Below are positions 20,440 to 30,504 of a stretch of DNA of 64,000 nt, in pieces. The position numbers and the translations under genes are program-made. Source of the stretch: Euglena gracilis (lineage: Eukaryota > Euglenida > Euglenophyceae > Euglenales); the NCBI GenBank assembly GCA_039621445.1, contig CP154955.1, forward strand, positions 8,172,241-8,236,240, written 5' to 3'. Below the pieces are notes generated by a model. That model had not been told where the DNA came from. It saw nothing but the letters and a program-made list of their open reading frames with translations, and searched no databases. Position 1 is the first letter of the stretch, and every line of letters starts with the position of its first letter.

Positions 20440-20540
20440 AGGTACAGGGGTAGAGGTAGAGGTAGAGGTAGAGGTAGAGGTAGAGGTAGAGGTAGAGGTA
20501 GAGGTAGAGGTAGAGGTAGAGGTCACCTCTACCTCTACTA
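20440..20540. repeat. (GGTAGA)n hexanucleotide array with inverted end
   Basis: About 14 units of GGTAGA, closing with TCACCTCTACCTCTACT in inverse orientation. It sits exactly at the break of the 2A ORF and may be the slippage-prone junction of the truncation. Confidence 0.85.
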
Positions 20541-21094
20541 TCCCTCTATGTCACCTCAATGTCAAATTTTTAAGGAAAGTGGCTTGTCAAAGAAAATTTA
20601 TGTCGAACGAAAGCATTTTTATGAAAAAAATTAGAAATTGGCCATTCTTGTCACAAATCTCTCCTGGCAGTTTTTGAAACCACCCATCCGGATATTTTTT
20701 CTCATTCCTAACCTAAAAAAGATGGGTTGAGATGCTAATTTGCCAAATTTGAAGATTTGGAGCCTTTTGTGGCCCTCGTTGGTGACAGTTTAGGGGGCGT
20801 TTGGCCGGACCAACCTAGCCGGCTGGCCGGACCAACCTATCCGGCTGACAGACCAACCTAGCCAGCCAACATGCCTGCCCCCTAGCTGTCCGTCCATATG
20901 AAAGTCACTTTCGCCAGCCGCCCGGCTATCCAGACCAAACAATACATACGCCGCACGCAGTCATTGCTACAGCAGGAAAAAAAAGTTTGCACGCACAAGG
21001 TCAACGTGCTAAATGTTCGGACCGAAATGCTGCCCACCTGTTCGCTCTATCCCGTGGGTGCGCCGGACAAAAAAGAAACCTGCCGGAGGCCCCC
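20541..21094. other. No gene; short tandem repeat near 20.8 kb
   Basis: 20795-20870 contains about three copies of a 25-30 bp unit with GGACCAACCTA and CCGGCT. Remainder without recognisable features. Confidence 0.45.
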
Positions 21095-21306
21095 CCCCAA
21101 AAAAACTGGTCCCCACGTGTGGCACCAAAACTGGTTCCCACCTGTGGCGCTGAAAGTGCTTCCCAAACTGGGGCAGTCTCAAAGAATTCTTTAAGAACTA
21201 TAACCAAGACATGGGTCCCAAAATGCCCCAAGGTCTGGCCCAAGATGGCACCAAACTGGGGGGGGGGGGGCTCAACAGAATGTTTTCAGAACAAGAACGC
21301 TACTAC

Positions 21307-21416
21307 ACAAAAATCGTCCATGTCACCGGGACACACCGTGTGTCCGGGTTATGGGCGCCGAAGGCGCCCATAACCCGGGTACACGGTGTGTCTGGGTTAC
21401 AATGGACGATTTTTGT
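21307..21416. repeat. Long hairpin at the left end of the type 1 element
   Basis: ACAAAAATCGTCCATG pairs with CAATGGACGATTTTTGT. The arms continue through CGGGACACACCGTGTG and GGTTATGGGCGCC to a GAAG loop. Nearly identical at 50543-50652, where the loop is TTCG. Confidence 0.85.
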
Positions 21417-21529
21417 CTATATCCGTTGACTAAGAGGCCCAAGACACACACTGTGTCTCGTGGAACTTAGCCACGCAATGTCTACCCCGTATTTTTTTGC
21501 GATTTTTTGTCAAATTTTCAGTTCACGAG

Positions 21530-21741
21530 GACACACACTGTGTCTCGTGGACTGCCAGTCCACGAGACACAGTGTGTGTCCCAGTCCACGGGGACACACA
21601 CTGTGTCTCGTGGACTGCCAGTCCACGGTCTCGTGGACTGCCAGTCCACGAGACACAGTGTGTGTCCCAGTCCACGGGGACACACACTGTGTCTCGTGGA
21701 CTGCCAGTCCACGAGACACAGTGTGTGTCCTCGTGAACTGA
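21530..21741. repeat. Palindromic array of CACACACTGTGTCTCGTGGAC
   Basis: Five or so arms alternate between ACACACTGTGTCTCGTGGAC and GTCCACGAGACACAGTGTGT, joined by TGCCA or CCCAG-type spacers. The same arrays occur at 22480-22605, 50758-50895 and 51755-51926. Frames through it (VHETQCVS-type) are repeat translations. Confidence 0.9.
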
Positions 21742-21884
21742 AAAAATCAAGAATTCACATTGGTCCGACCAACAAGTGCTCCCCAATAACTTGGACTTTC
21801 GGCAACTTTTGGCTTAAAGCATAAAGGTTTCTCGTGGACAAGTTTTACCACATTCCACTACCTGTCAGTTTTTTCTTTCGGAAA

Positions 21885-22307
21885 ATGAAGAAGACTGCCA
21901 ACAGTGTGGACCGCATGCTCCCCCGACCCCCGAAACCAGATGAATTTGTTGCTACACTGGAAAAGTATTTGGTCGATTTGCAGAAGGGCCCTGCTGTTGA
22001 CCCAATACACGGTACGTTGTTGGCCAACGTGTTGGAAGAGAAGCCAAAAGGGAGCGCAAAGGCTGAGCGTGTAGCTGTTACACGCCTGTTGGAGTTCCAA
22101 CAGATGTGTAAACATCTGAACGCTCAGTATGAGGACCTGGATGGCTTTTTTCTGCATGGGCTGGTTGGGTCATTGACCCCAGATATTTGTTTGATGAGGC
22201 TACCCTCATCAATCAAACTGTGGCACCACATTCCAATTCGAGACATACCTGCCTTCTACTGTCCGAGGTCATTTCAACTCTCTCGCACGGGTGTTCACAT
22301 CTGTTGA
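21885..22307 (+). pseudogene. Broken N-terminal part of a tyrosine-recombinase-like protein, type 1 copy 1
   Basis: Starts MKKTANSVDRMLPRPPKPDE, preceded by the same leader as in the 51040 copy. It is identical to that copy up to LNAQYEDLDGFF. One base is then missing (T run near 22150) and about 20 bp are missing after CATCAATCAA, so the remaining residues are out of frame. DNA homology continues to GTTTCCGCAACTG at 22356, where the second copy begins. No catalytic domain is present. Confidence 0.8.
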
Positions 22308-22365
22308 CCCGGACGGCATTCTGGTTCCATCTTCCAAAAAACAGTTTCCGCAACTGATTTTTGTC

Positions 22366-22613
22366 TATATCCGTTGACTAAGAGGCCCAAGACACACACT
22401 GTGTCTCGTGGAACTTAGCCACGCAAATGTCTACCCCGTACTTTTTTGCGATTTTTTGTCAAATTTTCAGTTCACGAGGACACACACTGTGTCTCGTGGA
22501 CTGCCAGTCCACGAGACACAGTGTGTGTCCCAGTCCACGGGGACACACACTGTGTCTCGTGGACTCAGTCCACGAGACACAGTGTGTGTCTTGGGCCTCA
22601 GTCCACGGATATA
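22366..22613. mobile_element. Internally deleted type 1 element (ends only)
   Basis: Has the full left end (TATATCCGTTGACTAAGAGG, CCACGCAAATGTCTACCCCG, then the array) and the full right end (GTCTTGGGCCTCAGTCCACG, then GATATA). No ORF between them: a MITE-like derivative of the recombinase element. Confidence 0.8.
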
Positions 22614-23502
22614 ACAAAGCCTTTTTCAAATGCCCTTGGCAAAAAACAATCAAACAACCTTGTTGAACTGCAAAGACAGAAAGCAAAGGTGAACATTGCA
22701 ACAAAGAAGAGAGCACAGTTTACAGCAACAGGGTCCTGTGTTTTTCTGTAAAATACCAAAGGACCCTGACAAAAACAATTTTAAAATCCTTCACTTCATT
22801 ACTCTTCGTCTCTTCTTGGCTCATCTTCTGCTTCAACCTGTGAGTCAAGGATGACAGACGAAAGACAAAAAAAAGAAAGAAAAAACACAAAAAAACATCA
22901 CGCAATGGCAGTTCGGGGATTCAATTTACAGAATTACAGTTTGAAGGCGAAGGAAAGTAAATTGGAAAGCAAGAAAACACAGAATGCAAACCAAAATGTC
23001 TTCAAGTCATCAGGCCCAAGACACAGAGCTGCAACTGGAGCTCTGTGAAATGGCAGCAAAAGTTCCAAAACTGTAAAACACGACCAGAATACCATGAGAA
23101 CGCTCAGAAAATGATATAAAAACAGAACGCCCAACAGAAGACATGCTACACAAGAGGGACTCAAAATTGTCACCCAGCGGACCAAATTTTGGAGAAAATG
23201 CCATATTTTTTAAAGTGGTCCAGATGCACTAGAAAAGACCAATAGAATCATTCTTCAAAAGACACTTTAAGATGGGCGTACCTGCTTCAATGTTCAAAAA
23301 ATCCAGCATGACTGCATTCCTTATTCTTCAAATAGCTTGTACCTGAAGTCAGAATAAAGATAAACAAGGAATTCCAAGAGGGAGAAACACCTTTCTGACA
23401 CACAATTAGGAAATACCGGGCGTGGTCGCCTGCGCTACACCTTTCGCGATTTTGAGACCAACCCAGCCGTACTGAGGGACCTCCATCCCCCAGCACAGCC
23501 AC

Positions 23503-24163
23503 TAAGGTTGTTTCGATTAATCGATTTTTTGATTAATCGTTCGCCACCCCTTGATTAATCGTTCATTCGGCCAGGGGGTGATTAATCGAAATAATCGGTC
23601 TTCCCAAGGAAACCATTGAAAAAGCAGTGCAAGAAAACACTTGGGATTGATCATTTTGGAGGCTCTGTCTCACAGAAATGTCACTGTGTGTTGCTTTCTT
23701 TTGGGGGAGACCCGTTAGGAAACAAACGACGCACAGACATCAGAGCACAGATGGAAGAGTCATCCAGCTTAGCGCGCAAGTCGCTATGCAGGAGACTCTG
23801 GTGAGAAAAACTGCGCTCAACACAAGCTTCTGAAACACCAAGGCTGAAAATTGCAATGGCAACTTTGGCCAAAATCGGCACATGCAAAGCAACCGCCTCC
23901 TAAAATTGCACAGGCTGAGGAAGTGGCCGAGCAGTGATGCCCAAAGGGCCATTTCGGGTCACCCATTGCCCCACCTCCCGTTTAAGCTGTGGCAAAATAT
24001 CTTTTTTCAAAACATTATTTTTCAAGGGAAATGAAGTGTTTGTTGGTCATCATAATGCTAGGAACCCAAAGGGGGCATTAATCGTTCGGTAATCGTTCGC
24101 CACCCCCCGATTAATCGGCATTAATCGTTCGGTGCCGTCGATTAAGATTAATCGTCCAACCTT
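23503..24163. mobile_element. hAT-family element with 8-bp target duplication
   Basis: 661 bp. Left end TAAGGTTGTTTCGATTAATC, right end GATTAATCGTCCAACCTT. It is flanked by perfect 8-bp ACAGCCAC (23495-23502, 24164-24171), the duplication length typical of hAT. Subterminal GATTAATCG repeats lie at both ends. The interior carries a hAT dimerisation-domain fragment on the minus strand. It is inserted in the family C RT ORF. Confidence 0.92.
23681..23887 (-). pseudogene. hAT transposase C-terminal dimerisation domain fragment
   Basis: Reads ILAKVAIAIFSLGVSEACVE then RSFSHQSLLHSDLRAKLDDS. This matches the hAT C-terminal pattern in which a hydrophobic stretch is followed by S-x-x-x-ER-x-FS, a Leu-rich segment and L-x-x-x-x-L. 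The start and catalytic parts are missing. It links the surrounding TIR element to hAT independently of the 8-bp duplication. Confidence 0.75.
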
Positions 24164-25641
24164 ACAGCCACACTTGGTCCCGGCAGGGGATTTGCCCACC
24201 TCGATTGCCTGCCGCCTGGTGAACGAGGGTATGGACGAAGAGGAGAGCAACGAGCAGTGGTCCAAGCGAGCCTGGGCAGCCGTGGTCTCCTTCCCCCCGG
24301 TGTCCGCAGGCGGACCATCTGGGCTGCGTCCAATCCACCTCAGTGAGTGTTGCCGAAAGCTGGGGCCGGGGGGGCCCCTGGTCCAAGCCCTCGGCAAGCT
24401 TGCTGCGACGGCCCTGACCACATCATTCCCGGAGAGCGTGCGAGAAGTGCTATGCGCCTCCACGCTCATCCCGCTCCGCAAGAAGGATGGGGGGGTGCGG
24501 CCCATTGCCGTCGGGGACACCCTCCGGCGAGTGGTGGGCAAGTGCCTTCTCCATTCTGAAGCGGTGACGATGGAGTTGGCAGCCCTACAACCGCGGCAGT
24601 GCGGGGTGGGAGTGCGCAACGCCGCCGAGATGGTGGGCATGGGCTTGCAACGCTACGTCCAGTCAAGCCACCTCCAAGGGGACAACGACTACGTGGTGTT
24701 GCAGGTGGATATGCGCAATGCCTTCAACTCCATCAGCCGGGATGCAATGCTCCGGGGATGCTTGGCCAAGGTACCCACGGCGTACAACTGGCTGCGCTTT
24801 TGCTACAGTGGACCAAGTCCGTTGTTCTGCCAAGGGCGCTTCCTTTGTACAAACCAGATCGGAGTGCATCAAGGCGACGCACGCGGGCCCTTGGGCTTTG
24901 CACTGGGCTTGGACTACGCCCTTGACCAGTGCTTTGCCCGGGACTTGGCATGGGAGTCTTGGTACCTCGACGACGGCCACATCGTGGGGAAACCAGCAGT
25001 GGTGTTGGCCCGCCTCCATGACCTCAGCACGGTCCTGGAGCGAGTAGGCCTCCACCTCAATTTGGCCAAGTGCAAATTTTGGGGACCTGGGGTGCAAACG
25101 GTCAATCAAGCCGGGCCACATTACCCAGACGGTTTGGCAGAAGACCACTTGGGACGACAAGTGCCCGTGATTCCCTTTGGAGGACCGAGGGGCATCACGA
25201 CCCTGGGCGTCCCAATTGATGCCCCGCGGGAGCATCGCACAGCACAAGAGGACACGCCAAGAGCACCACAATGCCAAGCCGTATGGGAAGAGACCGTGGA
25301 CAGGGCGACCTTGCTCCTGGAACGGCTCAGGGGATACCCAGAGGGGCAAGTGCGGCACGCACTCTTGCGGTACTGTCTTGACGGATGTCGGGTGGTCCAC
25401 CTCCTCCGATCAACGGAGAGAGAAAACACACGGGACTCCCCGCTCATTCTCAGGGCACGGCTGCAGGAAGCCGTACAAGATCTCCTCGGACTGGGAATCA
25501 CCGAGAGTTCATGGGATCAAGTCTCCCTGCCCATCCGCCAAGGAGGACTCGGAATCTCGGACCCCGAAGTGTTGCAACCCGCGGCACGGATGGCGGCCTT
25601 GCTGAATCTGGGGATGCACGGCAGCCAAGCAGTGGGGGTGG

Positions 25642-26598
25642 GTGCCAGCCTCGGTGTTGGCAACCCCATCCCCGGACATGCAAGACACGCTACAACGGTT
25701 GCAGCAACAGCTTGGCCCCAACATGGATCCCGTGGCCATCTGGCTCGCAGGCACCACCCCACTCTCCTCCGCAGCACCAGAACACGCCACCCAACAGTGG
25801 TGGGCGGAGAAAGTGGCGGAAATGCAGAGCCAGCGAGTCGACGCGGTCGGCTCTGCCAGGGACCGGGTGAGACGGGCTTGCCAAAAGGGACCGGTGGCAA
25901 CGGGATGGCTGCGGACTTTGCCCAGCAAGGCACAGCACACAGCTTTCTCGGACACCCAATACCGGCTGCTACTGCGGTGGTGGCTTGGCTTGCCCATCCT
26001 CCCTTCAGGGGTCACGCTGCCGGGGTGCCCACTGTGTCGAGGGTCCATTGATCCCTTCGGGGATCACTTCGTCTGCTGCGAGCAGAATGGAAACACCCAA
26101 CGGCACAATGCATTCCGAGATGCTTTTGCGGCGATGTGTGCGCGGTACAACATTGCGGTGGAGAAGGAGGCAGAGTGTTTGGCGAACAAAAGACCAGCCG
26201 ATATTCTCCTCATCAACTGGTCACGGGGGCAACACGTGGCAGTTGATTTCGTCTGCAGCCACCCCGCGGGGCTTGGAGAGCACCCACTTGTGGTATACAA
26301 TGCCCGCAGGCATTGCAACCAGGTGGAAACCAGGAAAGTGCAGACGGATGGCCCCCCGTGTCAGGCGAAGGGGTGGGGCTTCTCACCCTTCGGCCTGAGC
26401 ACATGGGGAGGCCTGGGGACCTCTGCCAAGGCAGTGCTGTTTGAGGTCACCAAAAGGGCCACCGCAGACATGCGGGGATGGCCAAAGACAAGGGCCCTGC
26501 AAGAAATGCAGGAAGCACTATCGGTGACACTCATGCGCCACGTGGCGCGGCAGCAATCCGCCAGGGACCGCGTGGAGGAGGCCCTCCACCCATGGTAA
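25642..26598 (+). CDS. RLE endonuclease domain of the family C retrotransposon
   Basis: Continues the family C protein after the frameshift; the Met is arbitrary. It contains YRLLLRWWLGLPIL, the zinc knuckle CPLCRGSIDPFGDHFVCC, QRHNAF, KRPADILL and HVAVDFVCSH, giving the R/KH-PAD-D pattern of the PD-(D/E)XK nuclease. A GWGFSPFGLSTWGG segment is followed by an intact C-terminus at 26598. This half is undamaged, so the element is disabled only by the frameshift, the hAT insertion and the 5' truncation. It would cut target DNA before reverse transcription. Confidence 0.88.
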   Translation: MPASVLATPSPDMQDTLQRLQQQLGPNMDPVAIWLAGTTPLSSAAPEHATQQWWAEKVAEMQSQRVDAVGSARDRVRRACQKGPVATGWLRTLPSKAQHTAFSDTQYRLLLRWWLGLPILPSGVTLPGCPLCRGSIDPFGDHFVCCEQNGNTQRHNAFRDAFAAMCARYNIAVEKEAECLANKRPADILLINWSRGQHVAVDFVCSHPAGLGEHPLVVYNARRHCNQVETRKVQTDGPPCQAKGWGFSPFGLSTWGGLGTSAKAVLFEVTKRATADMRGWPKTRALQEMQEALSVTLMRHVARQQSARDRVEEALHPW

Positions 26599-26884
26599 GT
26601 CCCCAACCCCCACCGCAAAACACACCAAAAGCGAGCAAGACCAAGACCAAGACGGCCACAACCCACAAAGCGCGGAGGTTCCCCACGGAAACACCCCCCC
26701 CCCAAAAAGGCGGCCCCCCCCCACACCAAAACAAAAAAAAACGAAGCCGCCAAAAAAAAAACAGAGCCTACACGACAGGCGAAAGGCATCCGCCCAACGA
26801 GGCGACAAAGGGGAGTGGAGCCGGCAAAAGCAACACACACGCAAAGGGTAGCCCGCCCGCCCTGGACTCCACAAGGTGAGAAGA

Positions 26885-26963
26885 GAGTGCACGCCCTGCA
26901 AGACAAATTGTTTGAAATTCTCCGGATCTCTGGACAGGGGGTGACCAAGGAAGTACAAATCCT
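26885..26963 (+). pseudogene. Isolated family A RLE fragment fused to satellite DNA
   Basis: VHALQDKLFEILRISGQGVT then KEVQI, a near-perfect match to residues 647-669 of the 717-residue ORF. It starts abruptly after GGTGAG and ends abruptly at CTATGTTGGCAACATACTCC, the reverse of the satellite unit. Only about 79 bp: a chimeric rearrangement junction. Confidence 0.8.
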
Positions 26964-27149
26964 ATGTTGGCAACATACTCCGGGGTTAAGTCGTTTTTGT
27001 GGCTCACTTTGGCATACAGATATATATATCTATATATATATATATCTATTATATATTATATATAATGTTTGGCGCAAGATATATTATATATTTGATGTAT
27101 AAATATATATCTATATCGACCTTATATATTATGATCTCTCTCTTCTCTA

Positions 27150-27200
<51 letters not shown>

Positions 27201-27254
27201 GCGCCAAACCATCGCTCTCAACTTCATCGCGGGGAGAATGGATCCTCTCTCTCG

Positions 27255-27303
<49 letters not shown>

Positions 27304-27419
27304 TCCTTCTCTCTCTCCTCTCTCTCTTCTCTCGTTCTCTCTTCTCTCTCTCTCTCTCTCTCTTCTCTCCTCTGCGCCCCCCCTCGCGTGCCCTCCCCTC
27401 GCGGGCGCCGGCCGTTTGT
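26964..27419. repeat. Satellite fragment, (TA)n and (CT)n microsatellites
   Basis: 26964-27016 is reverse-orientation satellite unit (CCCCGGGGTTAAGTCGTTTT-like), 27016-27130 is TA-rich, and about 27130-27375 is imperfect CT repeat interrupted by CGCCAAACCATCGCTCTCAA. No gene. Confidence 0.85.
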
Positions 27420-27715
27420 TATTTGAGGGGGGGGGTGCGGGGGGGGGGGCGGAGCCCCCCCCCCCCCGCCTATGCCAAAGTGAGCCACAAAAACGACTTA
27501 GCCCCCGAGTATGTTACCAACATAGAAGGGATTTTGTTATTTGAGGGGGGGGGTGTGGGGGGGGGGCGGAGCCCCCCCCGCCTATGCCAAAGTGAGCCAC
27601 AAAACGACTTAGCCCCCGAGTATGATGCCAACACAGAAGGGATTTTGTTATCCGAGGCTCGGATGGGGGTGGAGGGGGGTGTTTTCAGCCTGTCGTGATG
27701 CAGAATGCTTGTATT
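27420..27715. repeat. Tandem satellite, unit about 115 bp
   Basis: Two and a half units: ATTTGAGG, poly-G then poly-C around GGAG, CCTATGCCAAAGTGAGCCAC, AACGACTTAGCCCCCGAGTA and AGAAGGGATTTTGTTAT. Same unit as at 12126-12300. Each unit has a poly-G/poly-C hairpin. Confidence 0.85.
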
Positions 27716-27773
27716 TCTAAAGGATTTTCATGTAATCCCTGTTTCGTCATTGGTTTTTTACCCCTCCGGACCC

Positions 27774-28139
27774 CATAAAGGGCCCACCGACCCCCCACCG
27801 ACCAAATATTTCCATCTGAGGGTGTTCCTGTTGGTGTAAGGCACTTATTTGGACCCATCCGGACCATTTCCGGGTGGTTTGGACCCGCCACAGACCATTT
27901 TTATGACTAGCCACCGACTAGTTTGCATACAATTTTCTTCATAAAAGGTCGGCGAGACTGGCCCGTAACTGCATTAGAGTGGGTGGTCGGCCGACTAATC
28001 CGCCGACCACCCAGGCCCCCCCCCCCCCCCCCCGTCTCGCCGACTAGCTGCCGACCAGGCCTAGTCGGCCGACCAATTGGGTGGTCGGCCGACTAGTCGG
28101 CCGACCACCCAGGACCCCCCCCAGTCTACCGCCTAGAGC
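27774..28139. repeat. Palindromic GTCGGCCGAC element, copy 2
   Basis: Same order of blocks as copy 1 (19063-19455): GGCCCACCGACCCCCCACCG, CCCATCCGGACCATTTCCGG, a GTGGGTGGTCGGCCGAC palindrome, GTCTCGCCGACTAGCTGCCG, AGGCCTAGTCGGCCGACCAA, and a second palindrome. It ends where the family D retroelement coding begins. Confidence 0.8.
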
Positions 28140-28145
28140 CACCAT

Positions 28146-29279
28146 TTGCTGCGTGCCTGCCTGGACGGTTGCCGCGTTAATCATCTGCTACGCGCCTCGG
28201 ACTCCTATGCCTCCCAAGACAGCGTCAGCAAATGCAGTGAGAGCATCCTGGGAGCCTTCGAAGACATCCTCGGCAAAGCGCTCACCTCCGATCAACGCTT
28301 GCAGGCTGCCTTGCCTTTGGCGCATGGGGGATGCGGCGTCCGGGTTCCCTCGGTCTCCCAAGCCGCCACCCGCACAGCTGCCCTATGCTCCTTCTACACC
28401 GACGGCCATCGGAGAATCGCCTGCCCTGACTATGCCAGCCAGCCGGACTCCGCCGTATGCCAAGCGGCTGTTGACGATCTCTGCTCCCTTCTGGGCCCAA
28501 ACCACCCGGAAAGCCAGTGTTTCCACAACTCGGCTCTGATGGCCTGCGCCTCCGGCAACAACACCTCGCAGAAATGGTGGCAGAAAGAAATAACCAAAGT
28601 AACTGTGGACGCCCTGCTCGATCGCATGCCTGCCCCAGACCAAGCCCGCCTCCTTGAGCAGAACAACGGCATAGGCCACGGATGGATGAGCATTGTTCCC
28701 AACCCCGCCACGCATACCCTCATCGAGCCAGCAGACTACTGCCTGGGCCTCAAGTGGTGGCTCGAGGTCCCCCTGGAGGACAGCGAAGGCAAGTGCGCTG
28801 GGTGCTAGTCCACCACAGATATCCATGGAGACCACAATCTCTGCTGCATTCGCAATAACTTCGCCAACCGCCACAACGCCGTTCAAGACGCCCTCTTCAA
28901 CATTTTGTCTTCCAACGGCCAAGGCGTACAGCGCGAAGTGCAGGTGCCAAACCAGCCTGATACGTCCCTCCGACCAGCTGATCTCCTGCTAGCCCGCTGG
29001 CAAGATGGGAAACCCATAGCAGTGGATATCACCGTGGCACACGGGTGGCAGCGCGCAGAACAGGCAACCACACGCGAACGCTGGCGCACTTTCCTCAAGA
29101 GGCGCAAAACAGCCAAACACCTGAAATACGACATCCCCTGCCGCAACGGGGGCTGGTCCTTCGCCACCCTGGCATTTGGCACCTGGGTTGGACTGGGGCC
29201 AGAAAGTGCGAAACTACTGGCGCGGATGTTCAAAAGAAGCACGGCATGGGACGACGGGCAGATCCGGAGCACCCGCTAG
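28146..29279 (+). pseudogene. RLE-type retrotransposon protein, family D, one in-frame stop
   Basis: A single frame runs from 28146 to the stop at 29277-29279 with one TAG at 28806-28808, just after GKCAGC. It contains LGLKWWLEVPLED, the zinc knuckle (KCAGC, then GDHNLCC), NRHNAVQDALF, TSLRPADLLLARW and KPIAVDITVAHGW, so the R/KH-PAD-D nuclease pattern is intact. KHLKYDIPCRNGGWSF and AFGTWVGLGPESAKLL follow. The protein lacks RT through 5' truncation. The TAG could be a late mutation; GC-rich codon use resembles family C. Confidence 0.88.
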
Positions 29280-29711
29280 GCTGAATACTATCAGCTTCTC
29301 TCCCTGTCCCTCTTCCGACAGGTCACCATCCTATTACGTCCCAAGCACATCGTCCAGTAGCTCGACACCAACCCCCGCCCACCACAACCCCAGACCAGCT
29401 CCGTGCCGCACTCACCCACTAAAATATCCGAAGTCTACCCACGGCACGCCAGCGACAGCCAGAGACGCCGACCCTCCCGAGCAGCCAGAAGCAAACCGCA
29501 CATGAGCCAGCTCGACCAACCCTCAAACAGCCTCCACGCCCACAGGCCACAGAAACCTTCCCCCCGACTAACCGCCGCACCTCCGGATCTATATATACCT
29601 CTCCCCCTCTCCCCTGCTCCTCCCGCCCCCCCTTGTACATAGCTCCCCCCGAACCCTGACCCCAACTGTCCATTCTGAATACATAGCCTTCCCCTCCCTG
29701 AACACTCAAAT

Positions 29712-29760
29712 CCAGTAGGCAGTGCCACTGGTCGGTGGATTCGGTTCGCCCCACCACCGC
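29712..29760 (+). other. Conserved retrotransposon 3' tail (family D)
   Basis: CCAGTAGGCAGTGCCACTGG ... TTCGCCCCACCACCGC. One base differs from the E1 tail in the first half. Shows that the tail is common to families whose proteins are well diverged. Confidence 0.75.
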
Positions 29761-29765
29761 TAAGC

Positions 29766-30500
29766 GCACCATGTACTTCGAAGATCGCCCTGCATTAACC
29801 ACGCGGCACCTGGACTGTTCGCCAGCATAATAGTACAGCAGGCACTAATGAGGAATTGGTGCGAACGGACATTTCAGTACCGCGGGATTTGGTTGTCCGG
29901 TAGTTTTTTCGCATTTGTCTCTTTGTCGCCAGCAAAGTCTTTAACCCGCCAGCCAAAAATTGTCGACGGGGCTTTCGCGTAGTTAATGCTGACGAAGTGT
30001 GTGTTAGTGCCGACGAAATACGGATTTCCGAAATTTAGCCCGAACGGAATTTGGTTGCCTCCGGTAGGGGGATCACCATCGTGGCCAATTAGGAATCACC
30101 AAACATAATTTTTTTGGGGGAATCCATAAGTTAGGAATACACCCCTGAAATTAGGATTTTTGACACCAAATTAGGAGTGACCACAATATTTCTTTAAAAT
30201 ACATCACATATTTTTTTTCAAATTAGGCATCACTGGCCAATTTTTTTTCAAAAAAATTGGTCGGAAAGGGTCTTAGGTCGTCGGGTCGCGGGGGGTCACG
30301 GGGGGGGGGTCACGGGGGGAAAACCCCCATTTGAAGAGGCGCAACTCAAAACGAGGAACTAGCTCATGAATGGACATTGGCCACTCAAAAAAAAAAAGGA
30401 ATTTGTGCATTCACATTTTGGGAAAGTTGCATTTGCTACCCAAAAATAAGATTTCCCCTCCCCAAATTTTGGAAGTTCCACCTCAAATCAGGCATTTGCT
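29766..30500. other. No gene; AATTAGGA-rich DNA and GTCACGGGG repeat
   Basis: 30080-30240 contains repeated AATTAGGAATCACC-like words; 30285-30325 is GGGTCACGGGGGG. Nothing coding is supported. Confidence 0.45.
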
Positions 30501-30504
30501 CCCG

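Larger units (their letters stand above)
21307..22613 (+). mobile_element. Palindrome-array tyrosine-recombinase-like element, type 1 copy 1
   Basis: Order: a 110-nt hairpin (21307-21416); a TIR starting TATATCCGTTGACTAAGAGG; a CACACACTGTGTCTCGTGGA array; a broken recombinase-like ORF (21885-22307); then a second, internally deleted copy (22366-22613) with both ends only, ending in GGATATA. Compared with R3 copy b the whole block is an insertion. It is related to the copy at 50543-51926. Confidence 0.8.
21095..23416. repeat. Dispersed repeat 'R3' copy c, split by a recombinase element
   Basis: 21095-21306 (ACTGGTCCCCACGTGTGGCA ... CAGAACAAGAACG) and 22614-23416 (ACAAAGCCTTTTTCAAA ... GGAGAAACACC) are one repeat. 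In copy b the two parts are adjacent (12793-12830: AGAACAAGAACG then CAAAGCCTTTTTC). The inserted material is the 21307-22613 element. The internal hairpin GGTCCTGTG...CCAAAGGACC lies at 22731-22768. Confidence 0.85.
23418..25650 (+). pseudogene. Reverse transcriptase domain, family C (split by hAT)
   Basis: Reads RLRYTFRDFETNPAVLRDLH then PPAQP (23418-23502), is interrupted, and resumes HLVPAGDLPTSIACRLVNEG at 24171. Removing the hAT element and one 8-bp duplication restores the frame exactly. RT motifs: SAGGPSGLRPIHL, GGVRPIAVGDTLRR, motif A LQVDMRNAFNS (about 24700), GVHQGDARGP, and catalytic YLDDG at about 24962. Homologous to the 717-residue RT but clearly diverged and much more GC-rich. 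A frameshift near 25645 moves the reading into the next frame, which carries the nuclease. Confidence 0.9.
23417..26884 (+). mobile_element. 5'-truncated non-LTR retrotransposon (family C), interrupted by hAT
   Basis: Begins within the pre-RT coding segment directly after R3 copy c, and contains the RT and RLE domains. It is interrupted at 23503-24163 by a hAT element. After the stop at 26598 there is an A/C-rich 3' region, and the conserved CCACCACCGC tail is not found. The sequence switches at about 26885 to a family A fragment. Confidence 0.8.
28140..29765 (+). mobile_element. 5'-truncated non-LTR retrotransposon (family D)
   Basis: Starts in the post-RT region (HHLLRACLDGCRVNHLLR), includes the RLE domain, a 3' UTR of about 430 bp and the conserved tail CCAGTAGGCAGTGCC ... 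CACCACCGC at 29712-29760. The left border coincides with the end of the palindromic GTCGGCCGAC repeat. Confidence 0.85.

Noticed and set aside
21460-21824. ORFs with VHETQCVS-type repeats
   Set aside because: Pure translation of the palindromic array; open in several frames on both strands.
24050-24640. Minus-strand ORF over the family C RT
   Set aside because: Antisense shadow of a GC-rich reverse transcriptase frame that carries all RT motifs.
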